Assembly: GCA_039045975.1 (NCBI GenBank)
Contig: JBCCJA010000057.1
Coordinates: 1-25,013 of the forward strand
Reading direction: 5' to 3'
DNA from: JBCCJA01 sp039045975
GTDB lineage: Bacteria > Planctomycetota > Planctomycetia > Planctomycetales > Planctomycetaceae
Length of the DNA stretch: 25,013 nt
Of this stretch, positions 1-7,715 are shown one piece after another. Positions within the stretch are counted from its first letter, which is position 1; the number at the start of each line of letters is the position of its first letter. Both the position numbers and the translations under genes were made by a program. The notes under the pieces were generated by a model. It was not told the DNA's origin, did not search any database, and saw only the letters and a list, made by a program, of their open reading frames with translations.

Positions 1-60
1 CCGCCCCCCCCCCGGCGGCCAAACGGGGGTGATCTCGTGGCCCCGGGCGTGTTATCGCCC
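1..60. other. poly-C tract and small hairpins upstream of the first gene
   Basis: The window opens with a C-run framed by CCGCC and GGCGG (1-18), which could fold into a short hairpin. A second possible hairpin is GGGCG/CGCCC at 45-60 with a six-base loop. Neither is followed by a T-run, so neither is a classical terminator. They could mark the end of a gene left of the window or the leader of the GT39 gene at 88. Nothing more can be read here. Confidence 0.25.
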
Positions 61-87
61 GCGTGATTCCGCCCGAGGTCACGCCCG

Positions 88-1767
88 ATGTCTGATGCCC
101 CGTCCCCGAATTGGTCCGCCCGTGCCGCCTGGCTCGTCGGCGGCGTGCTCGCGTTTCGGCTCGTCTACGCGGCCGTCGTGCCGCTCGATCTGATCACCGA
201 CGAGGCTTACTACTGGGATTGGTCGCGGCACCTCGATTGGGGCTACTACTCGAAGCCGCCGCTGGTGGCGTGGGTGATCGCGGCGTCGACGAACACGTTC
301 GGGCATTCGGCGTTCACGGTCCGACTGCCGGCGATCCTGTGTGCGACGGCGTTCCTCGGGGTGCTGTTCCTGTTCGCGCGGCGGGTGACGGACGGGCGGA
401 CGGCGTTCCTGGCGACGGCGTTGGCGGCCTGCACGCCGGGGTCGGTCGTGATGGGCCTGCTGATGACGATCGACGCGCCACTGATGCTGTGTTGGGCCTG
501 TGCGCTGTGGGCGACCTGGGGTTTCTTGAACCCGACCCAGGCGAGCGGTGGGTGTCAGCCCTCCGGTGGGTTGTCGGAAGACTCGCCCGTCTCGTTCACC
601 CACCGGAAGGCTGACGCCTACCGCTCGCCGGGGGTCGATCTGCGGTTCGCGCCGCTGGTCACACTCGCGATCGGCGTCGGCCTGCTCGCGAAGCAGACGA
701 TGTTCGCGTTCCCCGTCCTGACGGGACTGTTTTTGATCACCGACCGCGTCGGCCGAGGGCAGTTGCTGAAGCCGATCGTGTGGGTCGCGCCGGCGTTGTC
801 GCTGCTGTTCCTGACGCCGGTCGTGTGGTGGAACGCGGCGAACGATTGGATCACGTTGGAGCACACGTCGCACCACTTCGGCGGGCAGATGGGGGCCGAC
901 GCGGGGACGCCGTTGTCGCTCCGGTTGACCCGCTTCTTCGAATTCTTCGGCAGTCAGTTCGGCGTCGCGTCGCCGGTGACGTGCGGGCTGTTCGTGTCGG
1001 CGGCGGCCGGCTGCGTGTTCAGCGTGAGATCTTTAGGACGGCGTGAGCGGTTCCTGGCCTGTTTCTCGGTCGTGCCGCTGGCGGGCGTGCTGGCCCTCGC
1101 CGCGAACCAACGCGTCCAGCCGAACTGGCCGGCGCCGTTCACCGTCACGGGCGCGGTCCTCGTGGCGGGGCTGCTGACGGGGTCGCTGACGATCCCGTCG
1201 CCGTGGGGGCGGGGACGATTGCTCGCGACCGATCGGATGCGGGCGTTCTGGGGCCGTTCGGCGGTCGGCTGGGGCGTGACGTCTGCGGCGGTGACGGCGT
1301 CATTGGCGTTCGTCGTCGGGCCGCTCGGGATCGCCGGGTCGGGGGCCGACCCGACCGTGCGGCTGCGGGGCTGGCGCGACCTCGCGGCCGACTTCGACGC
1401 CGTCCGCACGGAACTCGGACGCGACGTGCCGATCGTATTTGCGACGGGGCGGACGCCGGTCAGTCCGCTCGCGTTCTATCTCGACGGACGACCCGAAGTT
1501 CGGCTGTGGAACCCGACCGGGCTGGTCGGCTGTCAGTACGACCTGTGGCCCTGGCCCGGCCCGGCCGGCGCATTCGACGCGATCGTCGTGACCGAAGCGG
1601 GCCGAGATGTACCGACGGCCCTCGCCGACGTTTTCGGCTCGGTCGAGACGGCGGGAACCGTGTCGGTCGACCTCGGCAGCGGACGGGGACGCGAGTACGC
1701 CCTCTGGACCGCGAACGCGGGCGGACCCGCCCTCGCCGCGGGCGTTCCGTCTTCGAAGTTCGACTGA
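88..1767 (+). CDS. GT39 (PMT/ArnT-type) membrane glycosyltransferase
   Basis: This 559-residue polytopic membrane protein matches the GT39/PMT_2 superfamily, whose members transfer a sugar from a polyprenyl-phosphate donor to a lipid or protein on the outer face of the inner membrane. The N-terminal helix (about residues 12-33) is followed by ITDEAYYWDW (D38, E39), the acidic catalytic loop of the family, then YYSKPPLVAW (55-62) and about ten further hydrophobic segments. LLAKQTMFAFP, near residue 200, corresponds to the LAKGP segment of relatives. A GAGG ribosome site lies 9 bases before the ATG. Residues about 152-181 are encoded by a 90-bp palindromic element and form a hydrophilic insert between two helices (see the repeat at 540). 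The C-terminal 150 residues form a soluble domain. The acceptor and sugar cannot be told from sequence. The HD-GYP gene follows after 168 bases. Confidence 0.88.
   Translation: MSDAPSPNWSARAAWLVGGVLAFRLVYAAVVPLDLITDEAYYWDWSRHLDWGYYSKPPLVAWVIAASTNTFGHSAFTVRLPAILCATAFLGVLFLFARRVTDGRTAFLATALAACTPGSVVMGLLMTIDAPLMLCWACALWATWGFLNPTQASGGCQPSGGLSEDSPVSFTHRKADAYRSPGVDLRFAPLVTLAIGVGLLAKQTMFAFPVLTGLFLITDRVGRGQLLKPIVWVAPALSLLFLTPVVWWNAANDWITLEHTSHHFGGQMGADAGTPLSLRLTRFFEFFGSQFGVASPVTCGLFVSAAAGCVFSVRSLGRRERFLACFSVVPLAGVLALAANQRVQPNWPAPFTVTGAVLVAGLLTGSLTIPSPWGRGRLLATDRMRAFWGRSAVGWGVTSAAVTASLAFVVGPLGIAGSGADPTVRLRGWRDLAADFDAVRTELGRDVPIVFATGRTPVSPLAFYLDGRPEVRLWNPTGLVGCQYDLWPWPGPAGAFDAIVVTEAGRDVPTALADVFGSVETAGTVSVDLGSGRGREYALWTANAGGPALAAGVPSSKFD
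540..629. repeat. 90-bp palindromic element, type A, copy 1 (inside GT39 gene)
   Basis: The left arm at 540-572 begins GGCGAGCGGTGGG. The right arm at 598-629 ends CCACCGCTCGCC-like (here CCTACCGCTCGCC). They are near-perfect inverted repeats with about three mismatches, separated by a 25-base loop. The element has no stop in the host frame and is 30 codons long, so the frame is kept. By hand about 76 of 90 positions match the copy at 10148-10237, including arm and loop lengths. It encodes a polar, glycine- and serine-containing insert. Confidence 0.85.
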
Positions 1768-1789
1768 CCGGCCGGCCGCACGACCGGCC
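1768..1789 (+). terminator. possible GC hairpin after GT39 gene
   Basis: GGCCGG at 1770-1775 and CCGGCC at 1784-1789 could pair around an eight-base loop immediately after the TGA at 1765-1767. There is no downstream T-tract, so function as a terminator is only a guess. Confidence 0.25.
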
Positions 1790-1935
1790 CGACCGTCACA
1801 ACGGAACCGGCAACGAGGCGGGCGGCATCGATCCGCGACGGCCGTCGCGCGGGCCGCGAAGGGGCGACCTAGGGTTCGCGACGGAGGCGGGACGAATGAG
1901 CCCGCGCCGCCGGAATACTCACAAGGTCGAACCGG

Positions 1936-3051
1936 ATGAGCGTCACCGCGGCACTGTCCGCAGCGAACCCGCCGGCGACCCGTGGCAAACAGATCGCGGT
2001 CCGCGTCGTCGCCTCGGGCGGTTGGGCCGAAGAGGCCCACGCGGCGTTGAGAGAGGCCGGCTTCGACGTCGAAACCGACGACGGGCCGCTCCCCGAGTGT
2101 GCGTCCGAGTCGCCGATGGTGCTCGCCGACGTCGCGTGCGGGGACTTCGGCCGACTCGGTCTGGCGAACGGCCTGCGCCGCTCGGCCTCGATCGGCTACG
2201 ACCCCGGCGAAATGATCCTGGTCGGCCCCGAGGCCGACCCGCCGACGCGGTCTGCGGCGATGGCGTCGGGCGCGTTCGACCTGCTGTCCGACCCGCCCGA
2301 CGTGAGGGAACTCGTCGCCGCCTTCCGCGGCCTGGCGAGCGCGCGACGGCGGACCGACCGTCTGCGGCGTCGGCTCGGCCGCGTCGAGGCGGAACTCGAA
2401 CGGCAATCGGTCGCGTTGGAGACGGCCCGGATCGAACTGGTCGGCTGCCTGACGAAGGCGTCGGTCTACCGCGACGGCGAGACCGGGATGCACCTCGGCC
2501 GCGTCGGCAACTACGCGGAGGTGATCGCCGAAGCGCTCGGCTGCGACCGCTGTTTCGTGTCGCAGATCGGTATGGCGGCTCCGCTGCACGACATCGGCAA
2601 GATCGGCGTGCCCGACGCGGTGCTACTCAAGCCGGGGCGGTTCACGCCCGAAGAACGCCGCGAGATGGAACGGCACGTCGAGATCGGCGGCGACATCGTC
2701 CGCTCGCTGGAAGTTGGAAACGACGACGCGACACGGTCGCCGATGCTCGCGATGGCGATGCGGATCGCGATGACGCATCACGAATGGTTCGACGGCACGG
2801 GTTACCCGAAGGGCCTGGCCGGCGAAGACATCCCGCTCGAGGGCCGTATCACCGCGATCGCGGACGTGTTCGACGCGCTCACAAACGAACGCCCATACAA
2901 GCCGGCCTTCGGCCTGACGAAAACGCTCCGGATCTTGGGCGAGGGGCGCGGGAGGCAGTTCGACCCCGACGTGTTCGACGCGTTCCTGCGGTCGCTCGAC
3001 CGCATCGTCGACCTGCGGTACGGCGACGGGGCGACCGAAGGCGACGAGTAG
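1936..3051 (+). CDS. HD-GYP domain protein with degenerate receiver, probable c-di-GMP phosphodiesterase
   Basis: This is a 371-residue soluble protein. Residues about 18-135 have a CheY-like layout. D65 in VLADV sits where the phospho-acceptor is expected, but the acidic pair near the end of strand 1 is absent (VVASGG) and the usual lysine is replaced in LLSDPPD, so it is probably a pseudo-receiver. A charged, coiled-coil-like linker (135-165) leads to an HD-GYP domain (166-360). This carries E182-T-G-x-H186, H218-D219-IGKIGVPD, H247, HHE (281-283), DGTGYP (286-291), D310 and NERPYKP. All main metal ligands and the GYP signature are visible. HD-GYP enzymes hydrolyse cyclic di-GMP, so this is probably a signalling phosphodiesterase. 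The ATG is preceded by a weak AAGG about ten bases upstream. No partner cyclase is in the window. Confidence 0.9.
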   Translation: MSVTAALSAANPPATRGKQIAVRVVASGGWAEEAHAALREAGFDVETDDGPLPECASESPMVLADVACGDFGRLGLANGLRRSASIGYDPGEMILVGPEADPPTRSAAMASGAFDLLSDPPDVRELVAAFRGLASARRRTDRLRRRLGRVEAELERQSVALETARIELVGCLTKASVYRDGETGMHLGRVGNYAEVIAEALGCDRCFVSQIGMAAPLHDIGKIGVPDAVLLKPGRFTPEERREMERHVEIGGDIVRSLEVGNDDATRSPMLAMAMRIAMTHHEWFDGTGYPKGLAGEDIPLEGRITAIADVFDALTNERPYKPAFGLTKTLRILGEGRGRQFDPDVFDAFLRSLDRIVDLRYGDGATEGDE

Positions 3052-3214
3052 AGGCGACGGGCGGCGGTTACACGCCCGGCCGCGGCGGGCCGGATCGGCC
3101 TTGCCGGCTCAAACCGCGGTGAACGACATTCCGGGGTGATACCCGGGGGTCTGCGGGCCGCGTATGCGGCGGGCCCGGCCGGCGTCGCCCCGTCGACTTC
3201 CATCGCGTACCGCC

Positions 3215-4939
3215 ATGTCGTTGCTGCTGAACGTGCTGTCGGCCTGGAAGGCCAAGAGCACGCACCACAAGCTCGCCCTCGACGCGCTGACCCGGCTGAC
3301 CGGTCCGCACGCGGGCCGCTGGCGCGACCTGTTCTGCAAAGAGGTCGAGGCGTATCTCGAAGGCGCCAAAGCACCCGACACGGAGTTCCGCGACTTCAAA
3401 AATCACGTCCTGCACGTCGAGCAGGACAACTGGGGCGGCGCCGCCAAGACCGCCGCGAAGTGGTACCCGAAACTCGTGCAGCTGCTCAAAGAACGCAGCT
3501 GGGGCGACGCCGCGTACGCCGCCGGCGTGCTCAGCCACTACTACACCGACCCGCTCATGCCGTTCCACACCGGCCAAAGCGAAGAAGAGACGCAGATCCA
3601 CCGGGCCGCCGAGTGGTCGATGACGAAGTCGTACGACGTCTTCAAACAGATCCTCGAAGGCGGCGACGACTACGACCCGATCGGCTATCCCGACGTCGCG
3701 ACGCACGACGGCGAGGCAGACTGGATCGTGCGGATGACGATCGACGGCGCGACGCAGTCGCATCGGCACTACGACGCGATCATCGAGCGGTACGACTTCG
3801 CCCGCGGCCGGAAGAACCCGCCCGACGGGCTCGACGACGACCTGCGGCACCGCGTCGCCGAGTGCATCGGGCACGCGATCGTCGGGCTCGGCCACATCCT
3901 CGACCGGGCGTTCACGGAATCGGGCCAGACGCCGCCGCGGGTCGAGACGAGCCTCACCGGGACGCTGTCGAAGCTGTCGGTCCCGATTTTCTGGGTCACG
4001 AAAAAGATGGCCGACGCCGGCGAACGCCGGCAGGTCGAACGCATCTACAAAGAGCTCACGACGAAGGGCCGCGTCGACAAGACGATGCCCGACGACGACC
4101 GGGCCGTCCGCGAGGCCCACGCCCGCGAAGTGCTCAAGGTCTCGGTCGAAGAACTCGAAGACACGCCGCTCGGCCCGATCGGCCACCTGCACGGGCAGGC
4201 GAGGGAACAGGGAACAGTGAACAGGGAACAGGCCCCTTTAGCCGCGACCGCCAGGGAGCGCGTCGCGCCCCCAACTCCCACTCCGACCGCGACACCCGCC
4301 CCCGACCTCGCCGACACGCCCATCTTCACTGACTTCTTCAAGCCGAAAGACAGCGAACCCGCCACCGACCCGCCGGTCGCGGCCCTACCCCCCTCATCCG
4401 CCCCTGACGGGGCACCTTCTCCCCGAGCGGAGAAGGACGTGATCCCCCTCTCGCCCGCGGGGAGAGAGGGCCGGCGTGAAGGGGTCGCCGATCGCTCACT
4501 CCGCTTCCACCTCGCGACGACCGACGACGTCGTCGACGCGCCGTCGATCGGGCCGAAGACGGCCCGCCGGCTCGACGCGGCCGGCATCCGCACCGTCGCG
4601 GACCTGCTCGAAGCCAACCCGACCGGGGCCGCCGCGCGGATCGAGTCGCGGTACATCACCGCCGAAGTCCTCCGCGACTGGCAGGCGCAAGCCCGCCTCG
4701 TCTGCCGCGTCCCGAACCTCCGCGGGCACGACGCCCAGATCCTCGTCGCCGTCGGCGTGACCGACCCGGAGGATCTCGCCGAGCTGACCGTCGAGGACGT
4801 CCTCGACCTCGTCGGCCCGTTCTGCGACTCGGCCGAGGGCGAACGCATCCTCCGCGGCGGCAGCCCCCCCGACGCCGCCGAGGCTGGCGACTGGATCGCG
4901 TGGGCGTGTGCGGCCAGACCGCTGGAGCGGGCGGCTTAG
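3215..4939 (+). CDS. zinc-dependent phospholipase C-like protein with C-terminal DUF4332 domain
   Basis: The N-terminal half (residues 1 to about 300 of 574) matches the zinc-dependent phospholipase C family. Candidate metal ligands are H17/H18, H64/H67, SHYYTDPLMPFHT (H108, D112, H118) and IHRAAEW (H129, E133). There is no signal peptide, so it may act in the cytoplasm or on a non-phospholipid substrate. A proline- and charge-rich linker (about 328-430) contains two repeat-derived stretches (DNA 4203-4232 and 4388-4484). The C-terminus, from about residue 432, is a DUF4332 helix-hairpin-helix domain (APSIGPKTARRLDAAGI, then RTVADLLEANP), a fold often linked to nucleic-acid or protein binding. 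The frame is open from 3164, but ATG 3215 gives the natural phospholipase start; neither start has a clear ribosome site. Catalytic activity is inferred only. Confidence 0.8.
   Translation: MSLLLNVLSAWKAKSTHHKLALDALTRLTGPHAGRWRDLFCKEVEAYLEGAKAPDTEFRDFKNHVLHVEQDNWGGAAKTAAKWYPKLVQLLKERSWGDAAYAAGVLSHYYTDPLMPFHTGQSEEETQIHRAAEWSMTKSYDVFKQILEGGDDYDPIGYPDVATHDGEADWIVRMTIDGATQSHRHYDAIIERYDFARGRKNPPDGLDDDLRHRVAECIGHAIVGLGHILDRAFTESGQTPPRVETSLTGTLSKLSVPIFWVTKKMADAGERRQVERIYKELTTKGRVDKTMPDDDRAVREAHAREVLKVSVEELEDTPLGPIGHLHGQAREQGTVNREQAPLAATARERVAPPTPTPTATPAPDLADTPIFTDFFKPKDSEPATDPPVAALPPSSAPDGAPSPRAEKDVIPLSPAGREGRREGVADRSLRFHLATTDDVVDAPSIGPKTARRLDAAGIRTVADLLEANPTGAAARIESRYITAEVLRDWQAQARLVCRVPNLRGHDAQILVAVGVTDPEDLAELTVEDVLDLVGPFCDSAEGERILRGGSPPDAAEAGDWIAWACAARPLERAA
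4203..4232 (+). repeat. heptamer repeat, type B, copy 1 (four units, coding)
   Basis: Four tandem 7-base units of the form GGGAACA or GTGAACA run from 4203 to 4230, inside the phospholipase-DUF4332 linker. They are read as REQGTVNREQ. The same peptide frame (REQGTANREQ) is used by the type B copy inside the GT39 gene at 9936-10023. Only one arm is present here; no inverted partner was found nearby. Confidence 0.8.
4388..4484. repeat. palindromic repeat, type C, copy 1 (coding)
   Basis: The segment contains CCCCTCATCCG-type sequence, CACCTTCTCCCC with the facing GGAGAAGG, then CCCTCTCGCCC and GGGGAGAGAGGG, ending in a reverse-complement-like GTGAAGGGG. It therefore comprises two nested hairpins within an outer inverted repeat. 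It is read in frame as part of the linker of the phospholipase-DUF4332 protein (roughly residues 392-424). A shorter copy lies at 10851-10900. Sequences of this style are, from memory, common dispersed repeats in several bacterial groups. Confidence 0.75.
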
Positions 4940-5022
4940 TCTGATGAACGCGATCTTGGCAGAGTATGTGCCTGATGAAAATTGCTCAGCCATAACGTCA
5001 TGCGTCCTGCCCCAATAATATC

Positions 5023-5919
5023 ATGCCGACTTGGCGTCTAACGTTCCGTGAACTGCTCGAAAAATGTCGGTTAAATGTTGACGCCGTCCTCGTGATGCGG
5101 CACACGCCGAAAGAGCGACAGTTCGCGAAAGCCTTCCCGCAAATCGCCGAAAACGATCCGGATGCTTACAACGCTTATCAAAGAACTCACTTTATAAAAC
5201 AACAGAAGCAGCTTGCGACTGCCGAATACTTGGCGTCCTTCATCGGACACAAGCCGAACGAAGCAGTATTTATTGGCCTCTACGCTGTGGGTGAGACACA
5301 AGCGTTCGCCCGGCTCAGCTCGAAAACGAAAGAGGCCTTCGACCGCCTTGTTGAATACGGCGGAAATGGCTGCGAGGACTCGGACCTGGTCTTCGACCTG
5401 CGGCGTTCGGAGGTTCTCGATGAGTATTCCGGAAGATTGGCCGTTTCTTGGAGCGGAGGAGCTCACGGGGCAAGGTCTTGGTCAAGGTGGGCGTCTTCGC
5501 TTTCAAGCAACGGCTTCCCAGTCACTGAGCTTCAAAGTGCTTCCATACTCGATCAAGCTGCGCCGATTATGGATTGGCGAAGTTGCATTTTTTCTTGGGC
5601 GGAACTTAGGGTCATTCCCGAACGTTGGCAGATCACGCTCTCACAGTGGCGCGGCATCTATTTTATTTTGGATACACTAGACGGCGCCGGATATGTGGGA
5701 TCGGCTTACGGAACCGACAACATTTGGGGACGGTGGAAGTGCTACGCCGAAACGGGACACGGCGGAAATCGTTTATTATTCAATCGAGACGCACGGAACT
5801 TTCGTTTTAGCATCCTTCAACGCCTCGACCCCGATCTTCCACCAAGCGAAGTGATTGATCTCGAAAACAACTGGAAGGATCGGCTCCACACGCGCGATTT
5901 TGGCCTGAATAAAAACTAG
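5023..5919 (+). CDS. GIY-YIG nuclease family protein
   Basis: This 298-residue protein has a GIY-YIG nuclease domain at its C-terminus. The domain shows GIYFI (211-215), GYVGSA (223-228), RW (237-238), TGHGGN (244-249) and ENNWKDRLHTR (281-291), which supply the tyrosines, arginine and glutamate of the active site. The N-terminal 200 residues have no nuclease motif; LRHTP-like VMRHTPKERQ (24-33) and the tryptophan-rich segment ahead of the nuclease resemble an uncharacterised solo GIY-YIG group I recall from diverse bacteria. The reading frame is intact. Base and codon use differ from all neighbours, with many AT-ending codons, which suggests recent transfer. No ribosome site is evident before the ATG. 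The target, and any defence or mobile-element role, cannot be told. Confidence 0.82.
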   Translation: MPTWRLTFRELLEKCRLNVDAVLVMRHTPKERQFAKAFPQIAENDPDAYNAYQRTHFIKQQKQLATAEYLASFIGHKPNEAVFIGLYAVGETQAFARLSSKTKEAFDRLVEYGGNGCEDSDLVFDLRRSEVLDEYSGRLAVSWSGGAHGARSWSRWASSLSSNGFPVTELQSASILDQAAPIMDWRSCIFSWAELRVIPERWQITLSQWRGIYFILDTLDGAGYVGSAYGTDNIWGRWKCYAETGHGGNRLLFNRDARNFRFSILQRLDPDLPPSEVIDLENNWKDRLHTRDFGLNKN

Positions 5920-6024
5920 AGAATCAGCCGGATGCGCATTGTCAAATCGATTCGACAAGCGACCTCGGCCTACCGTCAGCAGTTTTACTTCGTATACCGA
6001 CTTTTGGACCAATGACGCCGACCA
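5920..6024. other. intergenic spacer, still AT-rich
   Basis: These 105 bases between the GIY-YIG and DinB-like genes keep the lower GC content of the nuclease gene. No promoter, terminator hairpin or repeat stands out. It probably marks the right edge of the acquired patch. Confidence 0.35.
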
Positions 6025-6519
6025 ATGAACACGAACGATCCCTGGCAGGCCGCGATCGGCATGATTCTCGACGAACTCGTCGTGGGGCCGCCGGAAGAAT
6101 TTTCATTCGTGTTGAATCCGGGTGACCACGGCCTAGTCCCGCTGATGCGGTCGCTCGACGCAGACGCGGCGACCACGCCGCCCGGATCCGACCGCTGCTC
6201 GATCGCCCAACACGCGGCCCATCTCGCGTATGCCCTAAACCTGTTCGAACGCTGGGCCGGGGGCGAGGAGAACCCGTTCGCTACGGCCGACTGGGACGCG
6301 AGCTGGCGGATCGACGTGCCCGACGAGGGTGCTTGGAACGCCTTCGTCGACCGCCTCGAAATATCTGCGAGGGCCTGCGCGGCCGCCGTCCGGGGTCCGA
6401 ACCGGTGGGATGAGATCAGTCGAGCCGGTGCGGTCGGCTCGGTAGCACATGTCAGCTACCACGTAGGCGCGATCCGACAAATTCTGGCTGTCACCGGCGT
6501 CGGTCGACCGGGCTGTTGA
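6025..6519 (+). CDS. DinB-like four-helix protein
   Basis: This 164-residue soluble protein has the helix pattern and histidine spacing of DinB/YfiT-like metalloproteins. IAQHAAHLAYALNLFERW (60-77) gives H63 and H66, and VAHVSYHVGAIRQI (140-153) gives H142 and H146, placed as in the metal-binding site of the family. Known members include thiol-dependent S-transferases (bacillithiol or mycothiol) and damage-inducible proteins of unknown function; no specific reaction can be assigned. The ATG at 6025 has no clear ribosome site. Composition returns to the GC-rich background here, so this gene is probably native. Confidence 0.72.
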   Translation: MNTNDPWQAAIGMILDELVVGPPEEFSFVLNPGDHGLVPLMRSLDADAATTPPGSDRCSIAQHAAHLAYALNLFERWAGGEENPFATADWDASWRIDVPDEGAWNAFVDRLEISARACAAAVRGPNRWDEISRAGAVGSVAHVSYHVGAIRQILAVTGVGRPGC

Positions 6520-6523
6520 GAGT

Positions 6524-6538
6524 ACCGCCGCCGGCGGT
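6524..6538 (+). terminator. possible hairpin after DinB-like gene
   Basis: ACCGCC and GGCGGT pair around a GCC loop five bases after the stop codon. There is no T-run, so intrinsic termination is uncertain. Confidence 0.3.
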
Positions 6539-6625
6539 GTCGTTCAGCAGCCGAAGGCGAAACGAACCGAACGCGGGCACGCAGGGTCATCCGGGCATCC
6601 TCTCGACACGCAGACGCCCCGCACC

Positions 6626-6862
6626 GTGCACCCCGGCTTCAATCTGCCCGACCCGGGCGACCCGCTCGCGACCGTCCCGCCGGTCGACTACGTACGCCGC
6701 GACGGGGTGCCGGCCGAAGACGCCGAGGCGTCGGCCGCCCGTTCTCTCGAGCCCGACTTCCGGCCACGCGGCAGTCGTCCGTCGGCGGTGCCGCCGGTTT
6801 CGCTGGCGATCAACGCCATCGCGTGTGCCGGGAAGCTGGGCCGGGTGCTGGGGTTGCTGTGA
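6626..6862 (+). CDS. possible small hypothetical protein
   Basis: A 78-codon open frame starts at GTG and ends at TGA, and it fills most of the gap between the DinB-like gene and the converging PAP2 gene. Third codon positions are mostly G or C, as in neighbouring real genes. The predicted protein opens with GFNLPDPGDPLATVPPVDYV and ends in a hydrophobic stretch (about residues 58-78). There is no ribosome site, and the frame is open further upstream. I recognise no family. It may be a genuine small protein or chance. Confidence 0.35.
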   Translation: MHPGFNLPDPGDPLATVPPVDYVRRDGVPAEDAEASAARSLEPDFRPRGSRPSAVPPVSLAINAIACAGKLGRVLGLL

Positions 6863-6917
6863 GGCGTCCGGCGACGCGATCGCGGCAATGGCGGGCGAAC
6901 GCGGAGCGCAAGCCGGG

Positions 6918-7715
6918 CTAAGCGGCGACTCGCGTTTCCGCTTGTTCGACGGGCGGCTCTGACACCGGCCTGCTTCGCTCCCGCCAGACCGGGCTCGCGG
7001 CGTCGCCTTCGACGCGTAAGAAGATCGGGCGGAACGCGCAGCAGGTCGCGTAGACCAACATCCCGCCCCACGCGACGTCGGTGAAGAAGTGGTTGCCCTG
7101 CACGACGCGGGCCGTGCCGACGACCGTGCCGATCGCCAGGCCACACGCGAGCCACGCGTAGGCCTGCTTCCGGCGGGTCGCCCCGAACACGAACGCCGGG
7201 GCGATCGTGAAGAACGCCATCGTCGCGTGCCCCGATGGGAACGATTTGTGTTCCGACGGCTGGTCTCCGAACTCGTAGAACGGCTGATAGTTCACGGCGT
7301 CGAAGACGTTGCCGAACTCCTCGAGGTGCAACGGTCGCGGCCGGCCCCACGCGCCCTTGAGCACGCCGTTGACCATGAAGCCGGGCGCGATCGCCGCCAC
7401 CGCCAGCAGGAACAACCCGGGCCGCAGCCAGTGCTTTTTCGACGGCAGGTGTCGGCCGGCGACGGCCATGCCGACCGCCGCGAGCACGATCGGGACCGAC
7501 AGTTTCTCCGCGTGGTCGTCGATGAAGACCCACAGCGGGTCGCCGGCGTGCGTCCAGGTGCGTGTCCCGGCGTCGTAGCAGGCGGCCGAGAGGGCGAAGT
7601 CGAGCCCGCTCCACGTCGCCGCGAGCGTGACCGCGGCGACCGCGACGAGCGGGATCAGGAGCGGGAAACGGACGGTCGGCACGGGCGGACGGTCGGTCAC
7701 GGCGTCGATCCTCAT
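6918..7715 (-). CDS. PAP2 family lipid phosphatase
   Basis: This 265-residue polytopic membrane protein carries all three PAP2 phosphatase motifs: K120-GAWG-R-P-RP (K120 to P128), PSGH (160-163) and R203-VVQGN-H209-FFT-D213. PAP2 enzymes at the outer face of the membrane dephosphorylate lipid phosphates such as undecaprenyl pyrophosphate or lipid A phosphates. The frame is open upstream to 7775, but ATG 7715 is the likely start: its ATGA overlaps the stop of the preceding LptF/G-type gene by four bases, the signature of translational coupling. It is the third gene of the GT39-LptF/G-PAP2 operon, suggesting carrier-lipid recycling or glycolipid dephosphorylation in envelope synthesis. The specific substrate is unknown. 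Confidence 0.88.
   Translation of the reverse strand: MRIDAVTDRPPVPTVRFPLLIPLVAVAAVTLAATWSGLDFALSAACYDAGTRTWTHAGDPLWVFIDDHAEKLSVPIVLAAVGMAVAGRHLPSKKHWLRPGLFLLAVAAIAPGFMVNGVLKGAWGRPRPLHLEEFGNVFDAVNYQPFYEFGDQPSEHKSFPSGHATMAFFTIAPAFVFGATRRKQAYAWLACGLAIGTVVGTARVVQGNHFFTDVAWGGMLVYATCCAFRPIFLRVEGDAASPVWRERSRPVSEPPVEQAETRVAA

Noticed and set aside
79..876. Long minus-strand frame opposite the first GT39 gene, encoding an arginine-rich protein
   Set aside because: It is a shadow of the GT39 gene: the product is low-complexity Arg/Pro/Asp with no family pattern, as expected from antisense reading of GC-rich DNA.
1203..3122. 639-codon plus-strand frame overlapping the end of GT39 and all of the HD-GYP gene
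   Set aside because: Arginine-rich product without domains; the HD-GYP frame has all catalytic motifs, so this is an out-of-frame shadow.
4388..4484. CRISPR-like repeat
   Set aside because: There is one copy of nested inverted repeats, not regularly spaced direct repeats with unique spacers.
5213..5680. Overlapping frame in the GIY-YIG gene suggesting a frameshift
   Set aside because: The main frame runs unbroken into the nuclease motifs and its middle part fits the tryptophan-rich pattern I expect for the family.
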